Shown here piece by piece: positions 24,245-31,999 of a stretch of DNA of 51,219 nt. The notes under the pieces are model-generated. The model ran no database searches and had not been told where the DNA came from. It saw only the letters and a list, made by a program, of their open reading frames with translations. Source of the DNA: Myxococcales bacterium (GTDB lineage Bacteria > Myxococcota_A > Polyangia > Polyangiales > Polyangiaceae); NCBI GenBank assembly GCA_947473045.1, contig CANJCO010000035.1, positions 1 through 51,219 on the forward strand, written 5' to 3'. The stretch's first letter is position 1. The number at the start of each line of letters is the position of its first letter. The translations under genes were made by a program, and so were the position numbers.

Positions 24245-26350
24245 ATGGCCACCGCTGACAGCACCGAAAAGCCCCCGTCGACCGCCATGTCTCTCGTGGT
24301 GCCGATGGGCCTCCTCACGGTCGTGTTGCTGCTCGTCATACCGATTCCGCCGGTGCTCCTCGACCTGCTGCTGGCCGTGAGCCTCGCCGCCGGGGTGGGC
24401 GTGTTTCTCATCGCGCTGTTTATCGAAAAGTCTCTCGAATTTAGCGCGTTTCCGACGGTCGTGCTGATCGCGACCCTGCTTCGCCTCTCGCTCAACGTCG
24501 CCACCACGCGCCTGATTTTGCTGCACGGAGCCGACGGAAACGGATCGGCGGGCAAGGTCGTCGAGACGTTCGGGCGCTTCGTCGTGGGCGGCAACGTCAT
24601 CGTCGGCCTCGTCATCTTCCTGATTCTCGTCATCATCAACTTCGTCGTCATCACGAAGGGCGCGGGGCGCGTAGCCGAGGTGGCCGCGCGCTTCACGCTC
24701 GACGCGATGCCCGGCAAGCAGATGGCGATCGACGCCGATCTGAACGCCGGTCTGATTACTTCCGACGTCGCCCGCGATCGCCGCAAGTCGGTGGAGCGCG
24801 AAGCCGACTTTTTCGGTGCGATGGACGGTGCGAGCAAGTTCGTGCACGGAGACGCGGTCGCGGGACTGTTAATCACCGGCATCAACCTGGTGGGCGGCCT
24901 GATCATCGGCGTCGTCCACGGCATGGACATCGCGCAGGCCGGCGAGACGTTTTCGATCCTGAGCGTCGGTGACGCCCTCGTTTCTCAGGTGCCCGCGCTG
25001 TTGGTTTCGACCGCGGCCGGCATCGTGGTCACCCGCTCGGCGACCGGCGAGGACATCGGCTCCGCCCTCGCCACGCAGATGCTGGGCAGTCGGCGCGCCG
25101 TCGGTCTCACCGCCGGTATCCTGACGCTTTTTGCGCTCGTCCCCGGAATGCCGGCGTTTCCGTTCCTGCTGCTCGCCGGCTCGCTCGGCTACTATGCGTA
25201 CAGCAAGAAGGCCGTCTCGAAGTCGACGGGCTCGGACGGTGGCGGCGGTCCTGCCGGGGCTTCGGATCCTGCGGCCAAGGCCGGCGGCAACGCCGAAGAA
25301 ATCGAAGCGGCGCTGCCGCTCGACACCCTCGCGCTCGAGGTCGGCTACGAGCTGATCGCGGCCGTCGACACGGCGGCTGGCGGCACCCTGCTCGACCGCA
25401 TCGGCACCACGCGCAGGCAATTTGCGCTCGATATGGGCATGGTCATCCCCCCGGTTCGGGTGCGCGACAACCTGGCGCTCGAGCCCGGCGAATACCGCTT
25501 CGTGCTGCTCGGCACCGAAATCGCGCGGGCGACCCTGCGCGGAAACTACCTGCTCGCGATGAACGCCTCGGGCACCGCCTCGGACCTCGACTCCGACCGC
25601 ACGACCGACCCGGTCTTCGGCATGGAGGCCTACTGGATTCTGCCGCGCGACCGCGAGCTCGCGGAGGCTCTCGGCTACACCGTCGTCGACCACGCCACGA
25701 TCATGGCCACGCATATGGGCGAAATCGTGCGTCAAACGGCCGATCAGCTCCTGGGTAGGGCAGAGCTCGCGCACTTGTTCGAGGTCTTCACGAAGACCAA
25801 CCCGAAGCTCACCGATGACTTGGTACCCAACTTGCTCTCTATGAGCGATGTGCTCAAGGTGCTTCGCAATCTGCTCAAGGAAGGAGTGTCGATCCGCGAC
25901 CTCCGGACGATCATCGAGGCGCTCCTCGAGATTGGCGCGCAGACGAAGGACACCGAGCAGCTCACCGAGGTCGTCCGCCAGAGGCTGGCGCGGCAGCTCA
26001 CCTCGTCTGCCCGAACCCGCGAAGGCCTCGTGCACGCCATCGTGCTCGACCCGCAGGTCGAGGACATGTTCCGCCGCTCGCTGCAGGGAATCGCGCAGGG
26101 CACGGGCGGCGCGCTCGACCCCGACGTGATGCGCCGCCTCGGCCAGAGCCTCGAATCCGCAGTGGGCCGGCAAAAGCAGCTCGGGCGCGCCCCGGTGCTG
26201 CTCACTGCCCCCGACCTCCGCCGCTACGTTCGGGCCTTCGCTGAGCGCAAGGCGCGAGACCTTTCTGTCCTTTCCTTCCGCGAGATCGACGCATCCACGT
26301 CGATCAAGCCTGTCGAGACCGTTTCCGCCGATATGGCGCGAGCCGCCTGA
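24245..26350 (+). CDS. flhA: Flagellar export gate protein FlhA
   Basis: FlhA forms the nonameric export gate ring and its cytoplasmic part receives substrate-chaperone complexes. The 701-residue product has an N-terminal membrane region with about eight helices and the conserved 'FPTVVLIATLLRLSLNVATTRLIL' (partial), 'RFTLDAMPGKQMAIDADLNAGLI' (partial), 'DFFGAMDGASKFVHGDAVAG' and 'GDALVSQVPALLVSTAAGI'. The cytoplasmic domain contains 'MGMVIPPVRVRDN', 'EAYWILPRD' and 'RNLLKEGVSIRDLRTIIEAL'. A Gly/Ala-rich linker (about 325-350) joins the halves. The ATG at 24245 fits the family N-terminus. It is followed by flhF. Confidence 0.97.
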   Translation: MATADSTEKPPSTAMSLVVPMGLLTVVLLLVIPIPPVLLDLLLAVSLAAGVGVFLIALFIEKSLEFSAFPTVVLIATLLRLSLNVATTRLILLHGADGNGSAGKVVETFGRFVVGGNVIVGLVIFLILVIINFVVITKGAGRVAEVAARFTLDAMPGKQMAIDADLNAGLITSDVARDRRKSVEREADFFGAMDGASKFVHGDAVAGLLITGINLVGGLIIGVVHGMDIAQAGETFSILSVGDALVSQVPALLVSTAAGIVVTRSATGEDIGSALATQMLGSRRAVGLTAGILTLFALVPGMPAFPFLLLAGSLGYYAYSKKAVSKSTGSDGGGGPAGASDPAAKAGGNAEEIEAALPLDTLALEVGYELIAAVDTAAGGTLLDRIGTTRRQFALDMGMVIPPVRVRDNLALEPGEYRFVLLGTEIARATLRGNYLLAMNASGTASDLDSDRTTDPVFGMEAYWILPRDRELAEALGYTVVDHATIMATHMGEIVRQTADQLLGRAELAHLFEVFTKTNPKLTDDLVPNLLSMSDVLKVLRNLLKEGVSIRDLRTIIEALLEIGAQTKDTEQLTEVVRQRLARQLTSSARTREGLVHAIVLDPQVEDMFRRSLQGIAQGTGGALDPDVMRRLGQSLESAVGRQKQLGRAPVLLTAPDLRRYVRAFAERKARDLSVLSFREIDASTSIKPVETVSADMARAA

Positions 26351-26362
26351 GTGGGAGATCAC

Positions 26363-27484
26363 ATGAGCTTCGAAACATTTCGTGGTCGAAACGTCTCTGA
26401 GGCGGTTGCCGCCGTAAAGGCAGCATTTGGCGCCAACGCAGTGATCGCATCGACGCGGCACGTGTCGAACGGTCGAAGCGGGGGGCTGTCGCACTCCTTC
26501 GTGGAGGTGACCGCGGCGCCTGGCGGCGACCTGCGCTCGACGCCGTTCTCCCGCGACGTGGGGCGCGAGCTGCGCGTCGCGACGGAGTCGGCCCCGCGCC
26601 TGCCTTCGCCGCGCGGCCTTCCGATGGCGGTGAAGAGCGACGACGCGATGGAAGAGCTCCGCGCGATGCGGGCGATGATCGAGGAGCTGCGCGGGACGCC
26701 GAAGCCAGCGGCTGCCAAGGCTCCCAGCCGCGCGCTCCAAATGTTGCACTATGCAGGTATCGAGGGCGCCCTCGCGACCCAGCTCGCGAGCGGCGCGCCG
26801 CGCACCCGCGGTCCCGACGCTGATCTCCGCGACTTTCTGCGTGATCGCATCGCCGCGCAGCTCACCTCGATTCCGAGCCTGATCGAGCAGGAGGGCCCCC
26901 GCATGATCACCTGCATCGGGCCGACGGGCGCGGGCAAGACCACCACGCTCGCCAAGCTCGCGGCGATCGCCAGCAACGACCTCGGTCGCTCGGTCGCGAT
27001 CATCACCCTCGACACGTTCAGGGTCGGCGCTGTGGAGCAGGTCAGCCGCTTCGCTGAGCTCATGGATCTGCCGCTGCACGTAGCCTCGGACGCGACCGAC
27101 TTCGCTCGCGCCGTTCGGTCCATCACCGCCGACATCATTCTGGTCGACACACCGAGCCGCGCGCCGAGCGACGTAGGAACCATGAGCCTGCTGGCCGAGT
27201 GCATGTCGACTGTGGAAAATCGAGCGATCGACGTGCTTTTGGTGCTTCCCGCGTCAATTCGGGCGCGCGATGCCGAGGCGCTCGACACCGTTTATGAGAC
27301 CTGTCCGCCGACCGCCCTCGTCATCACCAAGCTCGACGAAACCACGCAGGCGGGTGGGGCGCTCCATGCGGCGTTGCGGGGCCCTCTGCCGCTCGCCTAC
27401 TTGAGTAGCGGCCCACGCGTTCCGGAAGATCTTAGCCAGGCGACCGCCAACGATCTCGCTGCTGCTATCTTGCCGGAGCAATGA
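26363..27484 (+). CDS. flhF: SRP-like GTPase FlhF
   Basis: FlhF is an SRP-type GTPase that places and initiates polar flagella. The 373-residue product starts with the FlhF-specific 'FRGRNVSEAVAAVKAAFGANAVI' (partial). It has a basic variable B region and an NG domain with 'IGPTGAGKTTTLAKLAAIA', 'VAIITLDTFRVGAVEQ', 'ADIILVDTPSR' and 'ALVITKLDETTQAGGAL'. The ATG at 26363 is preferred over GTG at 26351 because GGGAG lies just before it. It overlaps fliA by 4 bp. The usual partner flhG (MinD-like) is not between flhF and fliA and is not elsewhere in the window. Confidence 0.95.
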   Translation: MSFETFRGRNVSEAVAAVKAAFGANAVIASTRHVSNGRSGGLSHSFVEVTAAPGGDLRSTPFSRDVGRELRVATESAPRLPSPRGLPMAVKSDDAMEELRAMRAMIEELRGTPKPAAAKAPSRALQMLHYAGIEGALATQLASGAPRTRGPDADLRDFLRDRIAAQLTSIPSLIEQEGPRMITCIGPTGAGKTTTLAKLAAIASNDLGRSVAIITLDTFRVGAVEQVSRFAELMDLPLHVASDATDFARAVRSITADIILVDTPSRAPSDVGTMSLLAECMSTVENRAIDVLLVLPASIRARDAEALDTVYETCPPTALVITKLDETTQAGGALHAALRGPLPLAYLSSGPRVPEDLSQATANDLAAAILPEQ

Positions 27485-28254
27485 GCATGTCCAGCGATCG
27501 TCCGGGTGCCACTACGACAGACGCAGCGGAGCGACGCATCAGCGATCGCGCGACCTACGATCGGTACGCGCCACTCGTTCGACGCATCGCGATGCGCGTG
27601 GTGCGCAGGCTGCCGGCGACGATCACCATCGATGACATGCTCAGCGCCGGTTGGGTCGGGCTCAGCGAGGCGCTCAAGCGCTGCGCGGTCACGATGCCCG
27701 AAGAAGAAGTCGAGGCGTACGTGTCGCACCGCGTGCGCGGCGCGATGCTCGACTACCTGCGCTCGCTCGACCCGATGTCGCGGCGCATGCGCAATGCGTC
27801 ACGCCAGGTGACGGCGGCCGTCAAAGCGGTGACGATCCGGCTCGGGCGCGCGCCTGAAGAAGAAGAGATCGCGGCCGAGCTCGGGCTGACCCTCCCGCAG
27901 TACCAGAACCTGATGGGCGAAATCGCGTCGACCGACTGCGTGACGCTCGACCTCAGCGAGCTCGCAGCTCCCCGCAGCGAGCCGGAGTCGGGCCCCGACG
28001 TGATCGCGTCGCGTCGTGAGCTCGTGGGCCGCATCGCCGAGGCCATCGAGGAGCTTCCGGAGCGGCTTCAGCTCATCGTCGGCCTTTATTATCAGGAAGA
28101 GTGCAGCCTCCGCGAAATCGGCGAGGTTTTGGGCGTGACGGAGTCGCGCATTTGCCAGCTTCACGGCGAGGCGATTCACCGTATTCGCGCCTCGGTCGAG
28201 CTCGTCGAAGAAAAATCCACCGCGCGTGCGCGCATCCACGGGGGCAGGCCATGA
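27481..28254 (+). CDS. fliA: Flagellar sigma factor FliA (sigma-28)
   Basis: FliA directs transcription of late flagellar genes. The 257-residue product has region 2 with 'RIAMRVVRRLPATITIDDML' and 'YVSHRVRGAMLDYLRSLDPMSR' (partial), region 3, and a region 4 helix-turn-helix 'ECSLREIGEVLGVTESRICQ'. Length and domain order are normal. The ATG at 27481 overlaps flhF as ATGA and the stop overlaps flgF. No gene for the anti-sigma factor FlgM is seen in the window, and I found no convincing sigma-28 promoter here, consistent with its targets being the missing filament and chemotaxis genes. Confidence 0.95.
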   Translation: MSMSSDRPGATTTDAAERRISDRATYDRYAPLVRRIAMRVVRRLPATITIDDMLSAGWVGLSEALKRCAVTMPEEEVEAYVSHRVRGAMLDYLRSLDPMSRRMRNASRQVTAAVKAVTIRLGRAPEEEEIAAELGLTLPQYQNLMGEIASTDCVTLDLSELAAPRSEPESGPDVIASRRELVGRIAEAIEELPERLQLIVGLYYQEECSLREIGEVLGVTESRICQLHGEAIHRIRASVELVEEKSTARARIHGGRP

Positions 28255-28970
28255 GCCACGGAATATGGAGTGCTGCCAGCGGCGCCGATGCGCAGCTCGC
28301 CCTGCTCGACGTCGCGGCCAACAACGCCGCCAACGCCTCGACGGCCGGCTACCGCGGCGATCGCATTTCGTTCAAACAGGTGCTCGCCGGTGCGAATGCC
28401 GGTGCTGCGGCTCCGCGCTACGTCACGCGCGTCGGTTCGGGCGTCGACGACGCGCAGGGAGCCGTTAGCGGAACCGGGCGCGGGCTCGACGTCGCCATCC
28501 GCGGACCCGGATATTTCGCGGTTCAGACCGCAGGCGGCGAACGCTATACGCGCGCCGGCCAGTTCGACGTCGGCCAGGACGGCAAGCTGCGCACCCGCAG
28601 CGGTGACCTCGCGCTCGGCGTCGACGGTCGCCCGATCACCGCCAAGGGCCTCGACGCCCGCATCGATGCCGATGGCACCGTACGTGCAAATGGTCAGTCC
28701 GTGGGTCGACTTCGTGTCGTCACTTTCACCGGGCCGCTCGCCAAAGAAGGCGCACAGCTCCTGCGCGCCGATGCAGCCAGCGGCGCGCCGAAGGTGACAG
28801 CGAGTCCGATCCTTGAGGCGAGCGCCCTTGAAATGGCGAACGTCTCAGTCGTCTCGGCGATGGTCGACATGGTCACCGCCACCCGCTCGTTCGACGCTTG
28901 CGAAAAGGCCATCGAGGCCTTCAGCGACGCCGATCGAAAGGCTGCGACGACGCTCATGGGCCGCGACTAG
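28251..28970 (+). CDS. flgF: Flagellar rod protein FlgF
   Basis: FlgF is a proximal rod subunit. The 239-residue product begins 'SHGIWSAASGADAQLALLDV' with the rod signature 'AANNAANASTAGYRGDR', has 'IRGPGYFAVQT' and 'YTRAGQFDVGQDGKLRTRSGD' (partial), and ends with 'VVSAMVDMVTATRSFDACEKAI' (partial). The length suits FlgF rather than FlgG. The ATG at 28251 overlaps the fliA stop as ATGA. In most bacteria flgF is directly followed by flgG; here flgG is on the opposite strand at 518-1303. Confidence 0.9.
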   Translation: MSHGIWSAASGADAQLALLDVAANNAANASTAGYRGDRISFKQVLAGANAGAAAPRYVTRVGSGVDDAQGAVSGTGRGLDVAIRGPGYFAVQTAGGERYTRAGQFDVGQDGKLRTRSGDLALGVDGRPITAKGLDARIDADGTVRANGQSVGRLRVVTFTGPLAKEGAQLLRADAASGAPKVTASPILEASALEMANVSVVSAMVDMVTATRSFDACEKAIEAFSDADRKAATTLMGRD

Positions 28971-29007
28971 TTCAACCAGATTTGTGCCTGAAAAATAGGA
29001 GTTCATC

Positions 29008-29544
29008 ATGATCGTAAAGAGTGACCGCTTCGGTTCGATCGAGACCCCCGACGACGACGTCATCACCTTCCCGGGCGGCGTCGTTGGCTTTCCGAACGAG
29101 CAGGCCTTCGTGCTGCTTCGGCCCCGCGACGAGGCCCGCATCGCGTGGCTGCAGTCGACCCGCACGCCCTCGATGGCTCTGCCGATCGTCTCTCTCCACG
29201 AGACCGCGATCGACGCTCCCTTCGAGGCGTTCGCCAACGCGACGCATGAACTCGGCCTCGCCGAGGACATCGACGATTGCGCGGTGCTCCTCGTCGTGAC
29301 GGCCAACGGCGGCGCCCGCGCGACCGTCAATCTTCTCGCACCGATCATCGTCAATGCGGCGACACGCACGGGCGTTCAGGTGCTGCTCGACCTCGATTCG
29401 CGTATGCTCACTGCGCCGCTCTGCTTGCGTCCGCTCGACGAGCCGTCTATTTCCGAGGTGGATGCCTCTGACGAATCGGACGACGGACCAATGGCCCTGA
29501 CGACCAGCCCGACGCATCACCAGTACACGTCCGCCGCGGAGTAA
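29008..29544 (+). CDS. fliW: Flagellar assembly factor FliW
   Basis: FliW binds flagellin and the RNA-binding protein CsrA, coupling flagellin translation to its export. The 178-residue product has the family pattern 'DDVITFPGGVVGFPNEQAFVLL' (partial), 'IAWLQSTRTPSMALPI' and 'NLLAPIIVNAATRTGVQVLLD' (partial), followed by an extra acidic, His/Thr-containing tail of about 35 residues. The ATG at 29008 follows AGGAG and lies 37 bp after flgF. csrA and flagellin genes, the usual neighbours, are not in the window. Confidence 0.93.
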   Translation: MIVKSDRFGSIETPDDDVITFPGGVVGFPNEQAFVLLRPRDEARIAWLQSTRTPSMALPIVSLHETAIDAPFEAFANATHELGLAEDIDDCAVLLVVTANGGARATVNLLAPIIVNAATRTGVQVLLDLDSRMLTAPLCLRPLDEPSISEVDASDESDDGPMALTTSPTHHQYTSAAE

Positions 29545-29548
29545 CCAT

Positions 29549-31405
29549 TTGCAATCGTTTGCGAGCGTTGCGCCCATATCCGAGGCACTCCCTCGGATTT
29601 TGCTGGTAGACGACTCGCACGAGAGGCGGGAGATCATCGGTGCGTCGCTGCTTGGCGACGGCTACGAGGTTCGCTCCCTCTCCACCCTCGAGGGCGTCAT
29701 CGACACGTTCGAGTCATTCGAGCCCGACCTCGCGCTGTTCGCGATGAGCTCAGGCATCGATGGAGTGAGCCTCTGCGGCGAGCTCCGGGCGCGAGCACTC
29801 GGGGGTCACACGCCGGTAATCCTCATCGGAGAAGATGCTGATGAGGTGAGCATCGCACGCGCGTTGCTCTCAGGCGCCGACGACTACGTCACCACGCCGG
29901 TTCGCGTCATCGAACTCTCGGCGCGCGTCCGCGTCCAGCTGCGCACGAAGCGCATGCTTGACGCCCTTACGCGCATCAGAGCCGAACGCGACTCTTTTAG
30001 ACGCGAAGCTTCGCACGACGCCCTCACGGGTCTGAACAACCGTCGCGCGCTTGAAGAGGCCGTTGCCTGGGCCATGGGCCGCGGCGACATGTTTGCGGTT
30101 TTGTTTGTCGATATCGATCACTTTAAAAGCATCAACGACACGTTCGGACACGCCATCGGCGACGAAGTGCTCAAGGCCGTCGCCGAGCGACTCGGTCACG
30201 GCATGCGGCCACAGGACATGTGCGCGCGCTACGGCGGCGAAGAGTTCGTCGTGCTCCTGTCGCGGGCAGGCCAGATGGTCGCCACCGCGGTAGGCGAGCG
30301 CCACCGCATTCGCGTCGCCTCGATGCGCTTCGATCGGCCCGATTATCCGGCCAAAGTTACGGTTTCCATCGGCGTCGCGATCTACGATCCAGCGGCCCCC
30401 GACGCCGGCTCCGACTCCTTTCTGCGTCGCGCCGACGCGGCCCTGTATGAAGCGAAGGGCGCGGGTCGAAATTGCGTGGTGCTCGCGCGGCCGACGATGC
30501 CGGCGGTGCGTCCGCCCTCTGCCCGTCCGGACGTGTCGGGTCAGGCCGGCAGCGTTCGGGTCACGATGCGCGCGCCCTCGACGACGCAGCCGCCGCCGGA
30601 CCTCGAACTTTCGCCCAGGTCCGAGGCTTCGAGCTCCATCGAGCGCGAGTTTCTGCGGCGGCTCGAGGCGCGTCGAACTTCGTTGCCGATTTTGCCCGAC
30701 GTCGCGACGGCTGCGCTGCGGCTGGCCTCCGACCCGAACGCGAACATGCTCGAGCTCGTGCGCCTCGTCGAAAAGAGCCCGCCGATCGCGGCGCGCTTTC
30801 TGGCCATCGCCAACAGCGCTTTGTATTCGCGCGGCGTTGCCGTTTCGAGCATTCACATCGCCGTCGTGAGGCTCGGACTTGGCGGAGCGCGCGACGTGCT
30901 CTTTCAGCTGTCGTACGAGGCCCAGGCCGCGGGCCTTCAGCGCTACCGCGAGGCGGTCGCGAAGAGCTTCGACCGAAGCGTGCGCGCCGCCCACGTCTGC
31001 CGCGCGGCCAGCGCGAAGATCGGCGTGCAGAGCGAGTACGACTATCTGGCCGGTCTGCTCCACGACATGGGGGAGGCCCATGTCTATCGCGTGCTCGACA
31101 GCATGCCCGACCGCCCGTCCGACAAGTTCGTTCGCGAGCTCGTGGGGCGCTATCACACGACGGCCGGCGCCGAGGTAGCGCGCGCCTGGGGGCTGCCTGA
31201 GGAGATCGCGCGCATTTGCGCAGCGCACCACGACGCGTCGCCGTCAACGCCGATGCTCCGCCTCGTGATGCTGGCCGACCTTGTCGTGGACGCCTCGTTC
31301 GACGACGCAGTCTCGTTCGATCCGGCCAAGCTTCAGTTGCTGGGCGTCACCGACGCGCTCGCGACCTCGCTGCTCGAGATCGCGCGCGCCGCCAGCGCTT
31401 CGTAG
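29549..31405 (+). CDS. Pseudo-receiver / diguanylate cyclase (GGEEF) / HDOD protein
   Basis: This 618-residue signalling protein joins three domains. Residues 15-130 form a receiver fold with D21/D22 present, but the phosphoacceptor Asp is Ala (A65 in PDLALFAMSSG) and the conserved Lys is Thr (T116 in VTTP), so it cannot be phosphorylated in the usual way. Residues 150-315 are a GGDEF domain with an active GGEEF (229-233) and an intact RxxD product-inhibition site (RPQD, 220-223), so it should make cyclic di-GMP. Residues about 370-570 are an HDOD domain. The start is TTG at 29549, 5 bp after fliW, with GGAG upstream. It likely ties c-di-GMP to flagellar expression. Confidence 0.9.
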   Translation: MQSFASVAPISEALPRILLVDDSHERREIIGASLLGDGYEVRSLSTLEGVIDTFESFEPDLALFAMSSGIDGVSLCGELRARALGGHTPVILIGEDADEVSIARALLSGADDYVTTPVRVIELSARVRVQLRTKRMLDALTRIRAERDSFRREASHDALTGLNNRRALEEAVAWAMGRGDMFAVLFVDIDHFKSINDTFGHAIGDEVLKAVAERLGHGMRPQDMCARYGGEEFVVLLSRAGQMVATAVGERHRIRVASMRFDRPDYPAKVTVSIGVAIYDPAAPDAGSDSFLRRADAALYEAKGAGRNCVVLARPTMPAVRPPSARPDVSGQAGSVRVTMRAPSTTQPPPDLELSPRSEASSSIEREFLRRLEARRTSLPILPDVATAALRLASDPNANMLELVRLVEKSPPIAARFLAIANSALYSRGVAVSSIHIAVVRLGLGGARDVLFQLSYEAQAAGLQRYREAVAKSFDRSVRAAHVCRAASAKIGVQSEYDYLAGLLHDMGEAHVYRVLDSMPDRPSDKFVRELVGRYHTTAGAEVARAWGLPEEIARICAAHHDASPSTPMLRLVMLADLVVDASFDDAVSFDPAKLQLLGVTDALATSLLEIARAASAS

Positions 31406-31846
31406 CTACTTCGCGTATTTCTCGACCAGCTTGCCGAGGCGCGGCACGGCCGACTCGACGTTCTTCTTCGCGCTGCCGCGGAGCTTGTCGTAGGTGCCCT
31501 TGACGACGCTGCTGCTCGAGCGCTGCGCCTTGCCGTCGGTGATGGCGAGGAGGGCGTCGGCAACCCGGCCGCTGTTTTTGGTGAAGAACTCGCCGATCGG
31601 AGACGACTGCGCCAGCGCATCTTGAAACACCGGGTCGAGGGCGACCGCGAACTCGGGGAGAAGATCTTCGACCGCGTGCTTGATGAACCCGGGCTTGACG
31701 CTTTTTACGGCGCCGAAGCCGGCCTTGATCGCGAGCCCTGACAGGCCGCTTTTGTCGCTCACTTCAGCGTCGATGATGGTGAGGCACTCGTCGACGACGG
31801 CGGCTTTCTTCTCAGGGGCGGTGAGGACGTCGGACAGCTGAGGCAT
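31406..31846 (-). CDS. Conserved hypothetical protein (possibly DUF6918)
   Basis: A 146-residue soluble protein without signal peptide or membrane helix. It reads 'LSDVLTAPEKKAAVVDECLTIIDAEVSDKSGLSGLAIKAGFGAVKSVKPGF...' (shown in blocks), with later 'LLPEFAVALDPVF', 'VADALLAITDGKA' and 'AVPRLGKLVEKYAK'. It resembles a small helical family I recall from Actinobacteria (DUF6918), but this is from memory and uncertain. The function is unknown. The stop codon abuts that of the diguanylate cyclase gene (convergent, no gap). AAGGAG precedes the ATG at 31846. Confidence 0.75.
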   Translation of the reverse strand: MPQLSDVLTAPEKKAAVVDECLTIIDAEVSDKSGLSGLAIKAGFGAVKSVKPGFIKHAVEDLLPEFAVALDPVFQDALAQSSPIGEFFTKNSGRVADALLAITDGKAQRSSSSVVKGTYDKLRGSAKKNVESAVPRLGKLVEKYAK

Positions 31847-31999
31847 GGCGCAGGCTCCTTGGAGGTGTGTGCAGTTAGCACACTTCGTAAGCCCTCGCGA
31901 AATCTGCGATTTTATGGGTGATTGAAGTCAATTTGGCACCTCGCGCGGGCGCCGGCGTGCTTGCGCGGGAGCGCCGCGTCACGTAGGTAAACGCGCAAA
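31847..31999. promoter_or_regulatory. Divergent spacer with GTGTGC-N5-GCACAC palindrome
   Basis: This 153-bp spacer lies between the hypothetical gene (minus) and mfd (plus). A perfect 6-bp inverted repeat GTGTGC-AGTTA-GCACAC is at 31867-31883, 21 bp before the hypothetical gene's start codon, the position of an operator or a leader hairpin. I see no clear -35/-10 pair. Confidence 0.35.

Noticed and set aside
24869-27079. 736-codon minus-strand frame opposite flhA/flhF
   Set aside because: Shadow of flhA and flhF: composition is R/D/H-rich as expected from reading GC-rich codons backwards. The same holds for 32999-35725 opposite mfd and for 7186-8355 opposite fliF.
28938-28953. GG-N10-GC spacing near the end of flgF as a promoter for fliW
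   Set aside because: Neither half resembles the consensus (GGCTG / ACGCT) and it lies in flgF coding sequence; GG and GC dinucleotides at this spacing are expected by chance in such GC-rich DNA.
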